A stretch of DNA of 64,000 nt from Chiridota heheva (GCA_020152595.1 JAIGNY010000411.1:1438001-1502000), one strand, 5' to 3'. Counted from the first letter of the stretch, positions 53,901-58,484 are shown. Notes: generated by a model from the sequence alone, not told the origin. Program-made: numbers and translations.

Positions 53901-56738
53901 CTTAACGGCACCACGACAACAAAGGTCAAATTGTGCCTGAGAGGTCAGATCAATTTAGAGGTAGTAAGGAAAGAGACCAGGGGAAGAAAGAGAGAAATTC
54001 AAGAACAAAAGCCAGAAAGCTGTGATCGAGAGAGGAGGTGCAAGGGTGAAACTAAAAACAGAGTAGAGAGGGGGTGGAAGAGGAGGATTAAATATGGTTG
54101 TAGAGGGATGCATGCTGAAGGAAGGAGACTATTTTATCTGGAGGATTTTTTTGGAAGAACTCAGCAATTGAGTTGTGGGGAGCGAGAGAAGCTCTGGGAA
54201 GGTTGTACAGGGGGCAAGCAAGGAGAACGTGTTGGATTGTAAGGATGCAGTGGCAATTGTTACAGAGGGGTTGGGGGGAACCAATAAGGAGGTGGGAGTG
54301 AGTGAGGTGGGTGTGACCAATTCTAAGACGGGTAATATCCAATCTGTGTGAGGCTTATGAATGTGTTTCCATATGAGAGGTAACCCAGATGATCAGTCAT
54401 GTCATGATTTATGGCAAAACTTGGAAATCCTGTGCACAGTTTATTTTCATCCCCAACACTTGTGCCTGCCAATCCGCCCATTGTAAAATTCTGTGCAAAA
54501 AAATTTAAGAAAATGTATAAAAACCCATTTTTTTTTCAAAATTGTATGGTACATTTAAATGTTGAATTAAGTTATTTTTGCAAGTTTAATCATTTAGTAT
54601 CATGCTGGGGTTTGAGGTCTACTTGCCTCCTGAACAAGGAGAGTTATACAACTAACTTTGAGCATGCTAGAGGCATATTCAGGATATGGGGGAGCAACTC
54701 CCCTCCCCACCCCGGCAAAAAAACAAAAAACATAAAAATAAAATAAATGAATTTATACATTTTGTATGGTTATTTTTTTTTGTATCTTAGCATGATTTGG
54801 GGAGATTGCCCACCCCCGCTTTTGACTTCTCCCCCACTTTTGACTTCTCCCCACACCACCTTTGGTAGGTAAATCCCGCCAATGTTAGGAGGCTTGTGTA
54901 AGCCTGCAGTTTTGTCACCTGATAAAGACGGAGATACAGAACTTGTTCAATTTCCTTCAACCCTTGGAAAGTAAGCATAAAATTCACAGTCACCCTTCAA
55001 TATGGATTCTTATTGGATATGCATGGTTTCAATCATTCATTACTGATAGAACTCTAAACTTTGTTCAGTTCCAGTTTGGCTAGAAGGCTTATCAGAAATG
55101 TTTTTCAAAGCTTAAACTTTTGGTAACATCTTAGTATAGCGGTACTACTTTCACAAAATATTTTTGTTGTCGGTTTCTTTTTCTGTTATTATGATAACTG
55201 AAATTTTTTACAGACTTTTTGATTTTTTTTTAAATTAAAAAAATAAAAAATTTTTTTTTAAAGAAATTGTAACTGAATATATTATTGTTAAATTTTTGTG
55301 TTAAAAGATAAAATTTCAGTCCAATGAATAAAAAAAAAAATGAAAACTAATAAACTAAGAAAAGCATATTCAACTTACTTCATAAAACTCTTTAGCAATT
55401 TACCGCTATACCAGGATTTTTCTAAACTTTTCAGATTTTAAGATATAAACACAGACCAAGATAACACAGCCACGTATGTGTTTCTCTCCACGCATAAAGC
55501 ATTTCTTTTGATATTACTGGACAGGGACGGGGGACAGGTGACACCAGCGAGAGGTCATGGGGATTATTTTCATTGTAATAACATCAAAATTCAAGATCTC
55601 GTGGATGGAACAAGATAGTTTCTTTACAGTTCTGTTCGTAGGCAGGATTTAAAGCGGAGGGGGTCTTGACCACCCCCAAACTTTTTTCCAAATTTGTATC
55701 TTTTGTACTGTAATTTTTTGCATCTTAGCATGATTCCCCCCCTCACTTTTGACTTTGCTACCCTCTCCCCCCTTCCCCACTTTCGATAGGCAAATCCCAC
55801 CCATGGTTGTGTTTATATTTTTGTCCGCTATCATCCAAAATAGGAATATCTGACGGTCTGACCAATTAACTAATCCTTTAAGAATATGACTATCAAATAA
55901 TAATGAATCATTTCGTTTTCCTGTAAAATCCTAGAACAGCGGTAGAACTTTGGCAAAATGAGTTCCTTGTAATAAAACTTTATTCCATTATTAAAACAAC
56001 TAAAAATTGAAAGATTTCTTGATGATTTTATCAATTTTGTTTAACTGCTAATACCTGAAAACATTTGTGGTAAAAATGAAATTTTAATCCAAGAATGTAA
56101 AAAGTGAATGAAAATGAATAAACTACTGTAAGGTTGGTTTGGTTTATTGATGTTTAACGGCACTGCGACAGTCAGAGTCAAATGTGCCAAGGGTGTTAAT
56201 AAATAATGTTGTAATAGTTAGGATAGTGAGGAGATGGAAAGTTTGTAATGGAGATAAAGGGGAAAAGCTGAATGTGGGAGAAAAAGTTAGGTGAAAAGAA
56301 AGGGGTGTGTAAGGTTAGGTGCAGAAGGGAAGGAGAATAAACTAAGAAACATATATTACTTCACTAAATTCTATATAGCAATTTACCACTATACTACTTC
56401 TGTTTTCCTCACCTGAGAGAATACAATTGCAGGGTGGTCCGAGTACACTTGGAATGATGTTATAATCCTTGTCTTGGCCGAATCTGTCGCTTCCCACGTG
56501 AGCTCAATCTGCTTGTAGTCTCCAAGTTGGTCACTTTGACCATCGGACATGGTTGGACCAGACACCACTGAGAGCGTTCCATCATTCATGGAGTACTTCT
56601 TGTTACCGATGGTGAAGAAAGTGTCATCATTTTTGAACCACAGGTTACCGTCTATCATGATGGAGTACGACCCGTCCTTGTTGACCGTCAAAGTAAGTGG
56701 ACCTTCATTTTGCTCCACAGATTCTATCTGATCAACAG
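17683..56738 (-). CDS. Clan GH-D (GH36-like) glycosidase-like gene, 16 exons, 5' end missing
   Basis: Exons, in transcript order: 56413-56738, 50111-50265, 47529-47736, 44857-44959, 40236-40332, 38068-38163, 36025-36075, 34278-34368, 33686-33748, 29851-30027, 26625-26757, 24102-24216, 22968-23040, 21155-21301, 19343-19479, 17683-17938. Every junction has AG/GT and matching phase; the sum is 2228 nt, giving 741 residues plus stop. Residues 1-230 look beta-rich. Residues 297-345 carry IDSWWY and FPDG like the early strands of a GH36 barrel. Residue 397 is the Asp of YEQDW (candidate nucleophile). Residues 457-462 are RASDDY, matching the RASDDF acid/base segment of plant raffinose synthases. 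A later STGPVGPSDK stretch resembles the GGP/SDKPG segment of that family. The substrate is unknown. The usual KxD nucleophile context is replaced by EQD. Exon 1 starts mid-codon, so an upstream exon with the start codon and any signal peptide is not seen. Exon structure is read from sequence; function is inferred. Confidence 0.85.
18925..19245 (-). mobile_element. SINE family 3
   Basis: Reverse complement of the SINE at 46354-46640, with the conserved AGACACTTTACTCTACTTGC-like core. The head region holds three copies of a 25-bp stretch containing CAGGACTCATGAC. Confidence 0.75.
19343..19479 (-). CDS. Exon 15: residues 612-656
   Basis: 137 nt, acceptor TTTTCTCAG, donor TTCAA followed by GTGAGT. 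Encodes IGPSYVYLDEHPETLVAFD, then FQLYHTAPV; C-terminal beta strands. Confidence 0.87.
19560..19700 (+). mobile_element. SINE family 3, 3' fragment
   Basis: Starts at GCTGGGGAGTTAACCTGCGA inside the SINE core and runs to its 3' part. Confidence 0.65.
19771..20155 (-). mobile_element. LINE family 2, C-terminus and 3' UTR
   Basis: Minus strand encodes PTCNTDLSIKHNLLSCPIYL, then NLFKNNPTSNFITFLRN and a stop: the C-terminal CxxC...H...CP block of CR1/Jockey LINEs. It is followed by a 3' UTR whose plus-strand start is GATGTTTAACGGCAC. A 3' UTR fragment of the same family is at 56130-56340. Confidence 0.8.
20533..20722. repeat. About 110-bp tandem duplication
   Basis: CAACAATTACAGTCAA through CTGACACAAGTAGACCATGT occurs twice with small differences. 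Confidence 0.85.
21155..21301 (-). CDS. Exon 14: residues 563-611
   Basis: 147 nt, phase 0 to 0, acceptor TTTTACAG, donor GGTATG followed by GTAAGT. Encodes VDGLVWSTYSNV, then AILSITV, the start of the C-terminal beta-rich part. Confidence 0.87.
21368..22040. mobile_element. Family C MITE-like fragments
   Basis: 21368-21515 begins AAAGGAATATTCCCACAAAT and carries the ATATATGATAGAGGA module. 21840-22040 carries the ATAACATGCACTTTACA stretch also seen at 32150-32600 and 36165-36514. Rearranged. Confidence 0.55.
22058..22632. mobile_element. Family B MITE
   Basis: TTAA at both ends. Terminal inverted repeat AAATATTCCCATGGATTTTA on the left, complemented by AATCCATGGGAATATTCC on the right, extending inward through the AAACAAAGTGGTGAAAA and TATCTTATTCCG modules (about 130 bp). 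The interior is not palindromic. A second copy in opposite orientation is at 45570-46148. Confidence 0.85.
22705..22810 (+). mobile_element. Family A MITE, solo end
   Basis: TTAAATGATTAGTTCAGTAG then the ATATGAAAAAGGCATTTGAA module; no partner end. Confidence 0.55.
22968..23040 (-). CDS. Exon 13: residues 539-562
   Basis: 73 nt, acceptor TTTCTAG, donor CTGAAC followed by GTGAGT. Encodes TMSSGGDLLMPSQPMMAVD, the end of the barrel, and exits at phase 0. Confidence 0.85.
24102..24216 (-). CDS. Exon 12: residues 501-537
   Basis: 115 nt, acceptor TTTTCAG, donor AACAG followed by GTAATT. Encodes PELQTVIAMYSTGPVGPSDK. The GPVG and SDK pattern matches the last barrel strand of GH36-type proteins. 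Confidence 0.88.
24262..24556 (-). mobile_element. SINE family 3
   Basis: Full-length reverse-complement copy, from GCTAAATCCATCCGAGCC (tail end) to the tRNA-like head GAGCCACAGCACCTC. Confidence 0.8.
24678..24928. mobile_element. Near-perfect 250-bp palindrome (family I)
   Basis: TTAAAACAGCTTCTATTTTC on the left is mirrored by GAAAATAAAAGCTGTTTTAA on the right. Arms of about 115 bp surround a 17-bp loop near 24803. TTAA on both sides, the right one shared with the MITE that starts at 24925. Confidence 0.85.
24925..25464. mobile_element. Family A foldback MITE
   Basis: TTAA at both ends; left terminus AGGATTAGTTCAGATGTCAA, right terminus its complement (ACTGCAGTAATCCC). Halves are inverted copies. 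Abuts the palindrome at 24678-24928. Confidence 0.85.
25555..26428. mobile_element. Family A MITE with triplicated left end
   Basis: TTAA-flanked. The first 110 bp of the left arm (AGGATTAGTTGAGTGGTCAA onward) recur at 25667 and, shortened, at 25779. A 69-bp central segment ending TTCTTCAGGTGGTGTAT is duplicated at 25940-26090. Confidence 0.85.
26625..26757 (-). CDS. Exon 11: RASDDY acid/base segment, residues 456-499
   Basis: 133 nt, acceptor TTCATCAG, donor CATCACC followed by GTAAGTT. Starts ARASDDYHPGN and continues WNIGLTSIIHHALDI, then FKDNF. RASDD followed by an aromatic, a short loop and a long helix is the same order as in plant raffinose and stachyose synthases, where this Asp region is the acid/base. 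Confidence 0.9.
27062..27425. repeat. Family D element with hairpin end
   Basis: 27283-27404 folds on itself: GTTTATATGCGTATTTAATG and its complement, then CAAAGGACTTTG paired with CAAAGTCCTTTG. See also 15440 and 52030. Confidence 0.8.
27684..28125 (-). mobile_element. LINE family 1, C-terminus and 3' end
   Basis: The minus strand encodes, across frame breaks, LCNNCHCTFTIHHVLLACP and NSIAEFF, then a 3' UTR ending in CAAA repeats. 5' truncated. Same family as 53879-54338. Confidence 0.8.
28590..28800. repeat. About 107-bp tandem duplication
   Basis: ATATTCAATTGCAGACCAAA through TTTGGCCCAAAATCCATCAA occurs twice. Confidence 0.75.
29480..29555 (+). mobile_element. LINE/SINE 3' tail
   Basis: ATGCGCTTAGAGCTTTTTAG then GCGCACTATAAATGTATAAT and an (AAT)n tail: the typical hairpin-like 3' end of CR1/L2-type elements. 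Confidence 0.5.
29629..29795 (-). mobile_element. LINE family 1, 3' UTR fragment next to exon 10
   Basis: Plus strand GGCACCACGACAGCGAGGGT then GTGCCTGAGG, matching the 3' UTR at 53.9 kb. Its edge is about 55 bp from the exon 10 donor. Confidence 0.75.
29851..30027 (-). CDS. Exon 10: candidate nucleophile Asp397 and QYCM segment, residues 397-455
   Basis: 177 nt, phase 0 to 0, acceptor TTTCAACAG, donor CACGCAG followed by GTATGT. Starts DWLNDEFAEMD, the Asp being the candidate nucleophile, then WLLDMGYGA and IQYCMPMARHLL. The C-M segment parallels the GIISCMS strand of raffinose synthases, which directly precedes the acid/base motif. A LINE 3' fragment ends about 55 bp past the donor. Confidence 0.9.
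30071..30344. mobile_element. 274-bp MITE (family H), TTAA-flanked
   Basis: TTAAAGGAAAGGTATCGTCC on the left, GGACGATACCTTTCTTTAA on the right; inverted similarity extends about 45 bp (CATAAATAAATTC with GAATGTATTTATG). TTAA at both edges. Confidence 0.85.
30945..31412 (+). mobile_element. tRNA-derived SINE (family 2)
   Basis: tRNA-like head with A-box GGTAGCTCAGTTGGCAGAGC and B-box GGTTCAAGGCT. Body has CCGTCCTTCGGAAAGGACAT and a tail with AAGCGCTTTGAGCC ending in (ATT)n. Too long and composite to be a tRNA gene. Second copy at 32612. Confidence 0.85.
31531..32093. mobile_element. Family A foldback MITE
   Basis: Left AAAGATTAGTTCAGGGGTCA, right TGACCCCTGAACTAATCC followed by TTAA. The left TTAA is lost. 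Confidence 0.8.
32130..32600. mobile_element. Family C element split by a SINE
   Basis: AATTATTGGAAACAATTTTT before 32210 and ATGCACTTTACAAGAACATG after 32388 are continuous in the copy near 36400 (GTATAATATGCACTTTACA). Between them lies a tRNA-derived SINE. Confidence 0.7.
32211..32388 (+). mobile_element. tRNA-derived SINE inside family C
   Basis: Head CTTCGTGGTGTAGTGGTTAG, then AAAGGCCGTGGCCAT and a tail of TGCTA repeats. It shares the AAAGGCCGTGG block with SINE family 1 but has a different body. Confidence 0.75.
32612..32950 (+). mobile_element. SINE family 2, 3' truncated
   Basis: Head GGTGACTCAGTTTGTAGAGC with B-box GGTTCAAGTCT, then the family 2 body up to TTTACTTCCCATCAA; the CGCTTTGAG tail is missing. 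Confidence 0.75.
33070..33680. other. Intron sequence, nothing recognised
   Basis: No repeat or coding signal. A short palindrome GATCATTTTCC/GGAAAATGATC sits at 33206-33232. Confidence 0.5.
33686..33748 (-). CDS. Exon 9: leads into the candidate nucleophile strand, residues 376-396
   Basis: 63 nt, phase 0 to 0, acceptor TTTGCAG, donor GAACAA followed by GTAAGA. Encodes TFWNFLLKSS and WGLILYEQ. The final YEQ joins directly to the DW of exon 10, so the proposed catalytic strand is split by an intron between Gln and Asp. Confidence 0.88.
34278..34368 (-). CDS. Exon 8: residues 346-375
   Basis: 91 nt, acceptor CTCACTAG, donor GACAAG followed by GTATGA. Encodes SSNTDYAKENGGKYNFIVE and ends PQDK at phase 0. 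Confidence 0.88.
34747..34970. repeat. About 117-bp tandem duplication
   Basis: GTGACATTATTTAAATTAGT through GAGACTAAGCTAAGAAAT occurs twice. Each unit also contains the inverted pair ATTGTCAAT/ATTGACAAT or close variants. Confidence 0.9.
35157..35956. mobile_element. Composite family A MITE carrying a SINE
   Basis: Left end (TTAAAGGATTAGTTCAGGGG) occurs three times in tandem at 35157, 35226 and 35335; the right end twice near 35850-35956. A 5'-truncated SINE family 1 lies inside the right arm. Confidence 0.8.
35645..35850 (-). mobile_element. SINE family 1, 5' truncated
   Basis: Reverse complement of 600-806 of the first SINE (GAGTGAACACACAATTACAA through CCAGTTGTGGTACACT); tRNA-like head absent. 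Confidence 0.8.
36025..36075 (-). CDS. Exon 7 (51 nt): residues 329-344
   Basis: A micro-sized exon with acceptor TTCCATAG and donor ATACTG followed by GTAAGA. Joins the HYLYQ of exon 6 to KLGYPIAAHNRYW, the Trp being split with exon 8. Its phases (one base in, two bases out) match both neighbours exactly, which supports the whole chain. Confidence 0.88.
36165..36514 (+). mobile_element. Family C element, left part
   Basis: Starts CAAGGAATATTCCCTCATTT and runs through TGTGACCTCACAGTGT and TGGAAACAATTTTTGTTTAA. It passes without a break into the 60-bp satellite, whose unit is this element's next segment. Confidence 0.7.
36515..38011. repeat. 60-bp satellite, about 25 copies
   Basis: Unit GATCTGCATGTATGACATCA, TAATGCACTAGTCACTTTTC, AACACACCACCAGGGATTGA. 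Higher-order pattern: groups of variants recur (for example the CATCAGTGATT variant at 36922 and 37402). Ends about 55 bp short of exon 6. Confidence 0.97.
38068..38163 (-). CDS. Exon 6: IDSWWY barrel segment, residues 297-327
   Basis: 96 nt, acceptor CATCCTAG, donor TCTCA followed by GTAAGTTT. Encodes YYQIDSWWYFKG, then NWTAMPSIFPDGS. The D-W-W and FP-G pattern matches the substrate-side strands of GH36 barrels (DDGW and KFP-G in alpha-galactosidases). The 60-bp satellite starts only about 55 bp downstream of the donor. Confidence 0.9.
38226..38450 (+). mobile_element. Family A MITE, left half
   Basis: AAAGGATTAGTTCAGTGGAA then AACAAAATGGTGAAGAAA; no right end. Confidence 0.6.
38475..39777. 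mobile_element. 1.3-kb element with 12-bp perfect terminal inverted repeats
   Basis: Starts TGGTTCGCATGC (38475) and ends GCATGCGAACCA (39777). Contains a 24-bp minisatellite, two copies of a segment with TTATATGCAAATGA and CATGCCTGATATA, and a GC-rich GGCCGGCCGGACGAACGGAC stretch before the right end. No coding capacity. Confidence 0.6.
38556..39050. repeat. 24-bp minisatellite, about 20 copies
   Basis: Unit ATGTCCCACATGGCATCCCA plus CCCC, decaying to the right. Because 24 is a multiple of 3, open frames run across it on both strands (MSHMASHP, VPHGIPPH, MPCGTWGG types); these are artefacts. Confidence 0.95.
39945..40140 (-). mobile_element. LINE family 1, C-terminal coding fragment
   Basis: Minus strand reads FDSWQTSRDCQIDNKLHFIQ, then HLRIGHTHLTHSH: the end of the domain preceding the LCNNCHC block. 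Overlaps the same family at 54300. Confidence 0.8.
40236..40332 (-). CDS. Exon 5: residues 265-295
   Basis: 97 nt, acceptor TATCTCAG, donor ATACAA followed by GTAAGAAG. Completes GG at the exon 4 junction and encodes AFYYYNTVP and TMLDIKADADK, ending in VPYK across the next junction. A LINE C-terminal fragment lies about 100 bp downstream on the same strand. Confidence 0.88.
41085..41445 (+). mobile_element. Family E fragment
   Basis: Matches 15955-16310. It ends with TATATTTTCAG followed by EGLSVIPVQWVSHNNLL then PKRYPPECV and TGA. A partial copy is at 40545-40650. Confidence 0.5.
41598..42169. mobile_element. Family A foldback MITE, best copy
   Basis: TTAA at both ends. Left AGGACTAGTTCAGGGGGCAT and right TTGACCACTGAACTAATCCT. 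The arms stay complementary through AACAAAATGGTGAAGAAAGC, TTATTCCATTAAGGAGATAT, the AACTAGT block and ATATACCACCTGAAAAAAG. So almost the whole 570 bp folds on itself. Confidence 0.9.
42788..42828. repeat. Perfect 18-bp-arm hairpin
   Basis: AAAATTCATAGTTTTCTC, 5-base loop, then its exact complement. Confidence 0.9.
42972..44766. repeat. 44-bp satellite, about 41 copies
   Basis: Unit GTAAGAGAGGGTATGATAAT, GGATTAGTCCAATGGTCAAG, CAAT, with TGGTCAAG/TGGACAAG variants and some 38-40-bp units. Half of the unit (AAGGATTAGTCCAATGGTCA) is the family A MITE terminus. Confidence 0.97.
44857..44959 (-). CDS. Exon 4: residues 230-263
   Basis: 103 nt, acceptor ACTATTTAG, donor GATGGTG followed by GTAAGA. 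Encodes TIYNWGHMLLKEY and IGYWTDG, the run-up to the first barrel strand. Lies about 90 bp from the end of the 44-bp satellite in the next intron. Confidence 0.88.
45178..45455 (-). mobile_element. SINE family 1, full length
   Basis: Reverse complement of 532-806, including the tRNA-like head (CTGCTACACCACAGTAGGTA at the right edge). Confidence 0.85.
45570..46148. mobile_element. Family B MITE, reverse orientation
   Basis: Inverted relative to 22058-22632: AATATTCCCATGGATTTTCA at the left, AATCCATGGGAACATTCC then TTAA at the right; interior matches the other copy in reverse (GGCAATTCCAGCACAGTTCT). Confidence 0.85.
46354..46640 (+). mobile_element. SINE family 3, full length with 13-bp target duplication
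   Basis: Flanked by ATTCATGCACATT at 46341-46353 and 46641-46653, identical. tRNA-like head GGTGCTGTGGCTCAGTGGTT with B-box-like GAGTTTGATTTCC. Core GTGTCCTTGAGCAAGACACT, tail AATGGTTCGGATGGATTTAG. Confidence 0.92.
46739..47265. mobile_element. 527-bp foldback element with 5-bp target duplication
   Basis: Begins CAGTCCGGAAGCAACCCGAA, ends GGGTTGCTCCCGAACTG; flanked by CCTGA at 46734-46738 and 47266-47270. The arms remain complementary almost to the centre (GGGTTTCTCATTTTC, GACGGATAGTAAATAGATAT, AAGGCGACT). Confidence 0.9.
47529..47736 (-). CDS. Exon 3: residues 161-229
   Basis: The frame is open from 47750, but the phase of exon 2 demands entry one base before an AGT codon. The acceptor GATTAG ending at 47737 supplies this; the stronger-looking TTTTCAG at 47751 would cause an immediate stop when joined to exon 2. 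Donor is AAGCAG followed by GTAGTG. Contains APLTFFNKTGHSVVLSSFREF and a GFMHQTVLYFGSG stretch, typical of the beta-sandwich to barrel transition. The acceptor choice is the least certain junction of the gene. Confidence 0.8.
47824..48722 (+). mobile_element. Family C element split by a hAT-like MITE
   Basis: 47824-47868 (AGGAATATTCCTGTGGATTT) continues at 48323 with ATTAAAGAAACAATTTGGTG, the order seen at 36165. A short ATGATTATTGCATTTCA repeat lies at 48381-48450. Confidence 0.65.
47869..48322. mobile_element. hAT-like non-autonomous element
   Basis: Left CAAGAATTCTTAATTAA then TTTAAAGGGCC; right GGCCCACGGGCCGCC then TTAAGAATCAGTG. The imperfect inverted ends resemble hAT CAGTGATTCTTAA termini. 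Near-duplicate at 53271-53722. Confidence 0.65.
49290..49840 (+). mobile_element. SINE family 3 with internal 13-bp minisatellite
   Basis: SINE core from TTGAGCAAGGCACTTTACTC to TCCATGGAAACC, then 13-bp repeats at 49460-49813 (unit AGCAGCGGGTATA, about 27 copies), then the SINE tail GCCTAATGGCTCGGATGGAT. Confidence 0.88.
50111..50265 (-). CDS. Exon 2: residues 109-160
   Basis: 155 nt, phase 0 in and phase 2 out. Acceptor ATGCGCAG; donor GGAAA followed by GTAAGG. Encodes NYTMGAVMGSSVG, CTCFPSF and LGYLTFDQLF. Paralogous to the broken exon at 54.4 kb. Because 155 is not a multiple of three, including both copies would shift the frame, so they could only be used alternatively. Confidence 0.85.
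51125..51199 (-). CDS. Possible cassette exon between exons 1 and 2
   Basis: 75 nt, open only in the phase-0 frame, with acceptor ATTTTTAG and donor TCA followed by GTAAGG. It would add 25 residues (begins MELTDDLV, ends GLMVLQS) between exons 1 and 2 without changing frame. Only weak likeness to the end of exon 1 (VY...VLQS versus VY...VFSQ). The splice sites are good but an ORF this short can arise by chance, so it is not included in the 741-residue model. Confidence 0.35.
51467..51778. mobile_element. 312-bp MITE (family J)
   Basis: Left CACTTGTCAATTGTGTGACT, right complement of CACTTGTCAGTTGAATGACT; about 29 bp of inverted end including CACCCCTAC. Interior rich in GACTCAC/GTGAGTC words. 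Second copy starts at 63692. Confidence 0.85.
52030..52385. repeat. Family D element with hairpin end
   Basis: Hairpin part 52237-52358. Downstream, to about 52910, are ATTTTAATACTTT and TAGCAACAACCTGA stretches also seen at 26870-27010 and 34100-34250. Confidence 0.7.
53271..53722. mobile_element. hAT-like non-autonomous element, second copy
   Basis: Matches 47869-48322 nearly base for base (AGGGCCATCATTTCACAACA through GATTTCGCCCGTGGGCCACC). Confidence 0.65.
53867..54490 (-). pseudogene. Twin of exon 2, split by a LINE insertion
   Basis: The acceptor TTTTGCACAG leads into NFTMGG...GTSVG...CTGFPSF...LGYLSY, clearly paralogous to exon 2 (NYTMGA...GSSVG...CTCFPSF...LGYLTF). The coding match runs from 54490 to 54339, where a LINE 3' end takes over. 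The last three exon bases and an intact donor (AAA then GTAAGC) reappear at 53869-53861 beyond the LINE. Removing the insert and one copy of the duplicated CCAATCTGT gives 155 nt, exactly the length of exon 2, with identical entry and exit phases. Reading into the LINE meets a stop six codons after the junction region. Either a once-functional alternative exon or an old exon duplicate. Confidence 0.8.
53879..54338 (-). mobile_element. LINE family 1, 5'-truncated insert in the twin exon
   Basis: 460 bp flanked by CCAATCTGT at 53870-53878 and 54339-54347. Minus strand opens DITRLRIGHTHLTHSHLLIG, then LCNNCHCILTIQHVLLACP, NSIAEFFQKNP and SLYNHI with a TAA stop. The 3' UTR ends in CAAA repeats. 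RxRxGHTxLTH followed by C..C..H...CP is the C-terminus of CR1/Jockey-group LINEs. Open over its whole coding part, so it may be fairly young. Confidence 0.92.
55000..56120. other. Intron 1 sequence, mostly unrecognised
   Basis: T- and A-rich tracts at 55225-55265. A dispersed repeat at 55655-55805 (also 54785-54890 and 12100-12225). A family A end (AACTAATCCTTTAA) at 55868-55881. Confidence 0.5.
56130..56340 (-). mobile_element. LINE family 2, 3' UTR fragment
   Basis: Plus strand TTTATTGATGTTTAACGGCA then AGTCAAATGTGCCAAG, matching 19780. Confidence 0.7.
56413..56738 (-). CDS. Exon 1 (first visible): N-terminal beta-rich domain, residues 1-108
   Basis: 326 nt, entered after one base of a split codon and left at phase 0. 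Acceptor is CTTTAG, donor is CTCAG followed by GTGAGG. The frame is open throughout and alternates polar and hydrophobic residues, with GSYSIMIDGNLWF near residue 20 and FQVYSDHPAIVFSQ at the end. This fits the N-terminal beta-sandwich that precedes the barrel in GH36-type enzymes. No Met with a signal peptide is present, so at least one more 5' exon must exist. Its phase-0 exit joins equally well to exon 2 (50.2 kb) or to the broken twin exon (54.4 kb). Confidence 0.85.
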
Positions 56739-56929
56739 CTAAAGGATTTCAAATGATAAATGCTTTGATCATTTTTTTTTTTTTTTTTTTGAGGACTATC
56801 ATGTGCCTTATAAACCAGAACTAAAAGGTTTTGTGGTTCCGATGCTTCTTTTTCATGATTGATATGCAAAACTTGTATTTACTGTCATGTCATTGCATTT
56901 CATAAAATATTTGTTCCAGAATAGTTATT

Positions 56930-57780
56930 CATAAACCACACCCACCATGCAGATCAATAAAATTGTTGACAACATTAGCATTTGCACAATATTTAACAAC
57001 ATTATCATAGCAAGTATGATGCAAAAACGGTTACGCATTTATCCTATTTCAGGAATTTGTCAGTAAGCTCTGCCTACTCATGAAATCACTACCACAACAT
57101 TAGAACATATGTACAGACCATGACCCATCTCTGTGCCTGATATGGCATAAATCTGATGTATCATTGATGGGGTACAGTGTGGTGTTTACATCATTTAACA
57201 CTTTCACTAAGCCACACCGACCATGCATATCAATGACATCTGCTGATAACCTAAGCATGTATACAATAATTAACAAAATTATCATGCCCAATATGACACA
57301 ATACGGACATACAGTTGCTCATTTATCACTTTTTCAAAATTTTCACTTTAAGCCCCGCCCACTTATTAATGTGCATGAAATCACACATACGCATATCAAA
57401 TATGACATGAATCCAGTTTTTTGTTCTTGAGATACTGTGTTTACAAGCTTTTTCAGCAAAATCATATTAAGCCCCGTCCACTATGCATATTAATGAAATA
57501 AAACGTTTTTACATCATATACCAGCTAACATCATAATTATCCCAAATATGAAACAAAACAGACATGGGGTTGTTAAAATAGGAACATTTCAAGATTTTTA
57601 CATGAAAGCCCCGCCTACTCATTAATATGCACGACATCGCTATTAAAACAATAGCGCACATCTACGGACCATGGGCTATCTGTGTAGTAAATATGACATG
57701 AATCCAGCATATCGTTCTTAAGATATCGCGTTTACGAGCTGACCTTCACAAACATACACACACAGATACACACACACACA
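56930..57780. repeat. Diverged repeats with AAGCCCCGCCCACT motif
   Basis: Five or six spaced variants of TAAGCCCCGCCCACTxATTAATxTGCATGAAATC, with shared ATATGACATGAATCCA and GAGATACTGTGTTTAC stretches. Ends in a (CACA)n tract near 57755. Confidence 0.65.
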
Positions 57781-58484
57781 TACATACACACCCACATGCC
57801 ATCATGACCACAATCCACATACAGTAGGTTCCTGATGCTATCGCATTAGCACAACAAATATCAAAAGCTAGGTTACTGCTGATACTGAACTACAGATTTG
57901 CAGCCTCATCATTGTCTTCCTGCTGTTACTGTTGCAATAATTTATGTTTAATTATCCATATTTCAGCTCCATATCAAGCTTTCTTTCATTATATAACTTG
58001 CAAGTTTGATATCGACTTGCTTTCTATTTCATCATGTTAAAAGTATTGTATATGCGTATTTGAGCACATAACATGTACTTATGTAACAGTGCATTATCTG
58101 TCTCATCTGTCTTTTTTTTGGTAAATGTGTTTATATTAATATTGTGCCAAAATCCCAAAATTGAGCTCAGCCTCACTTTTGCATCCTGATAACTGCATAA
58201 GAGTCTGAGTTTCAAGTTGCAAACTTTGTGCAAAATTCTCTCTAAACTACCAGCCAAAACTATCACGTGTCAAACGAATGCTTGGTCTTTGGGCAACCCG
58301 TAACTTATGGTAAAGTTGTGCTTGTTAAATCTTTTGCTTTGTCCCAATTAGACTTTTTATAATCAGTGCTCCCTAATCCGCCGCGTGTATTTTTGCATAA
58401 TCTGCAAGTTCTGTTTTTTAACTTTAAGTGGGATGGCAAACAGGACAAGGTAAAAAGATCTGTCTCAATACAAAATACGCTTAT
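57781..58484. other. No gene seen
   Basis: No coding or repeat structure recognised upstream of exon 1 here; the missing first exon was not found. Confidence 0.5.

Noticed and set aside
54900..54970. Minus-strand 44-nt stretch between AG and GTGACA in intron 1
   Set aside because: Not a multiple of three, no likeness to gene exons.
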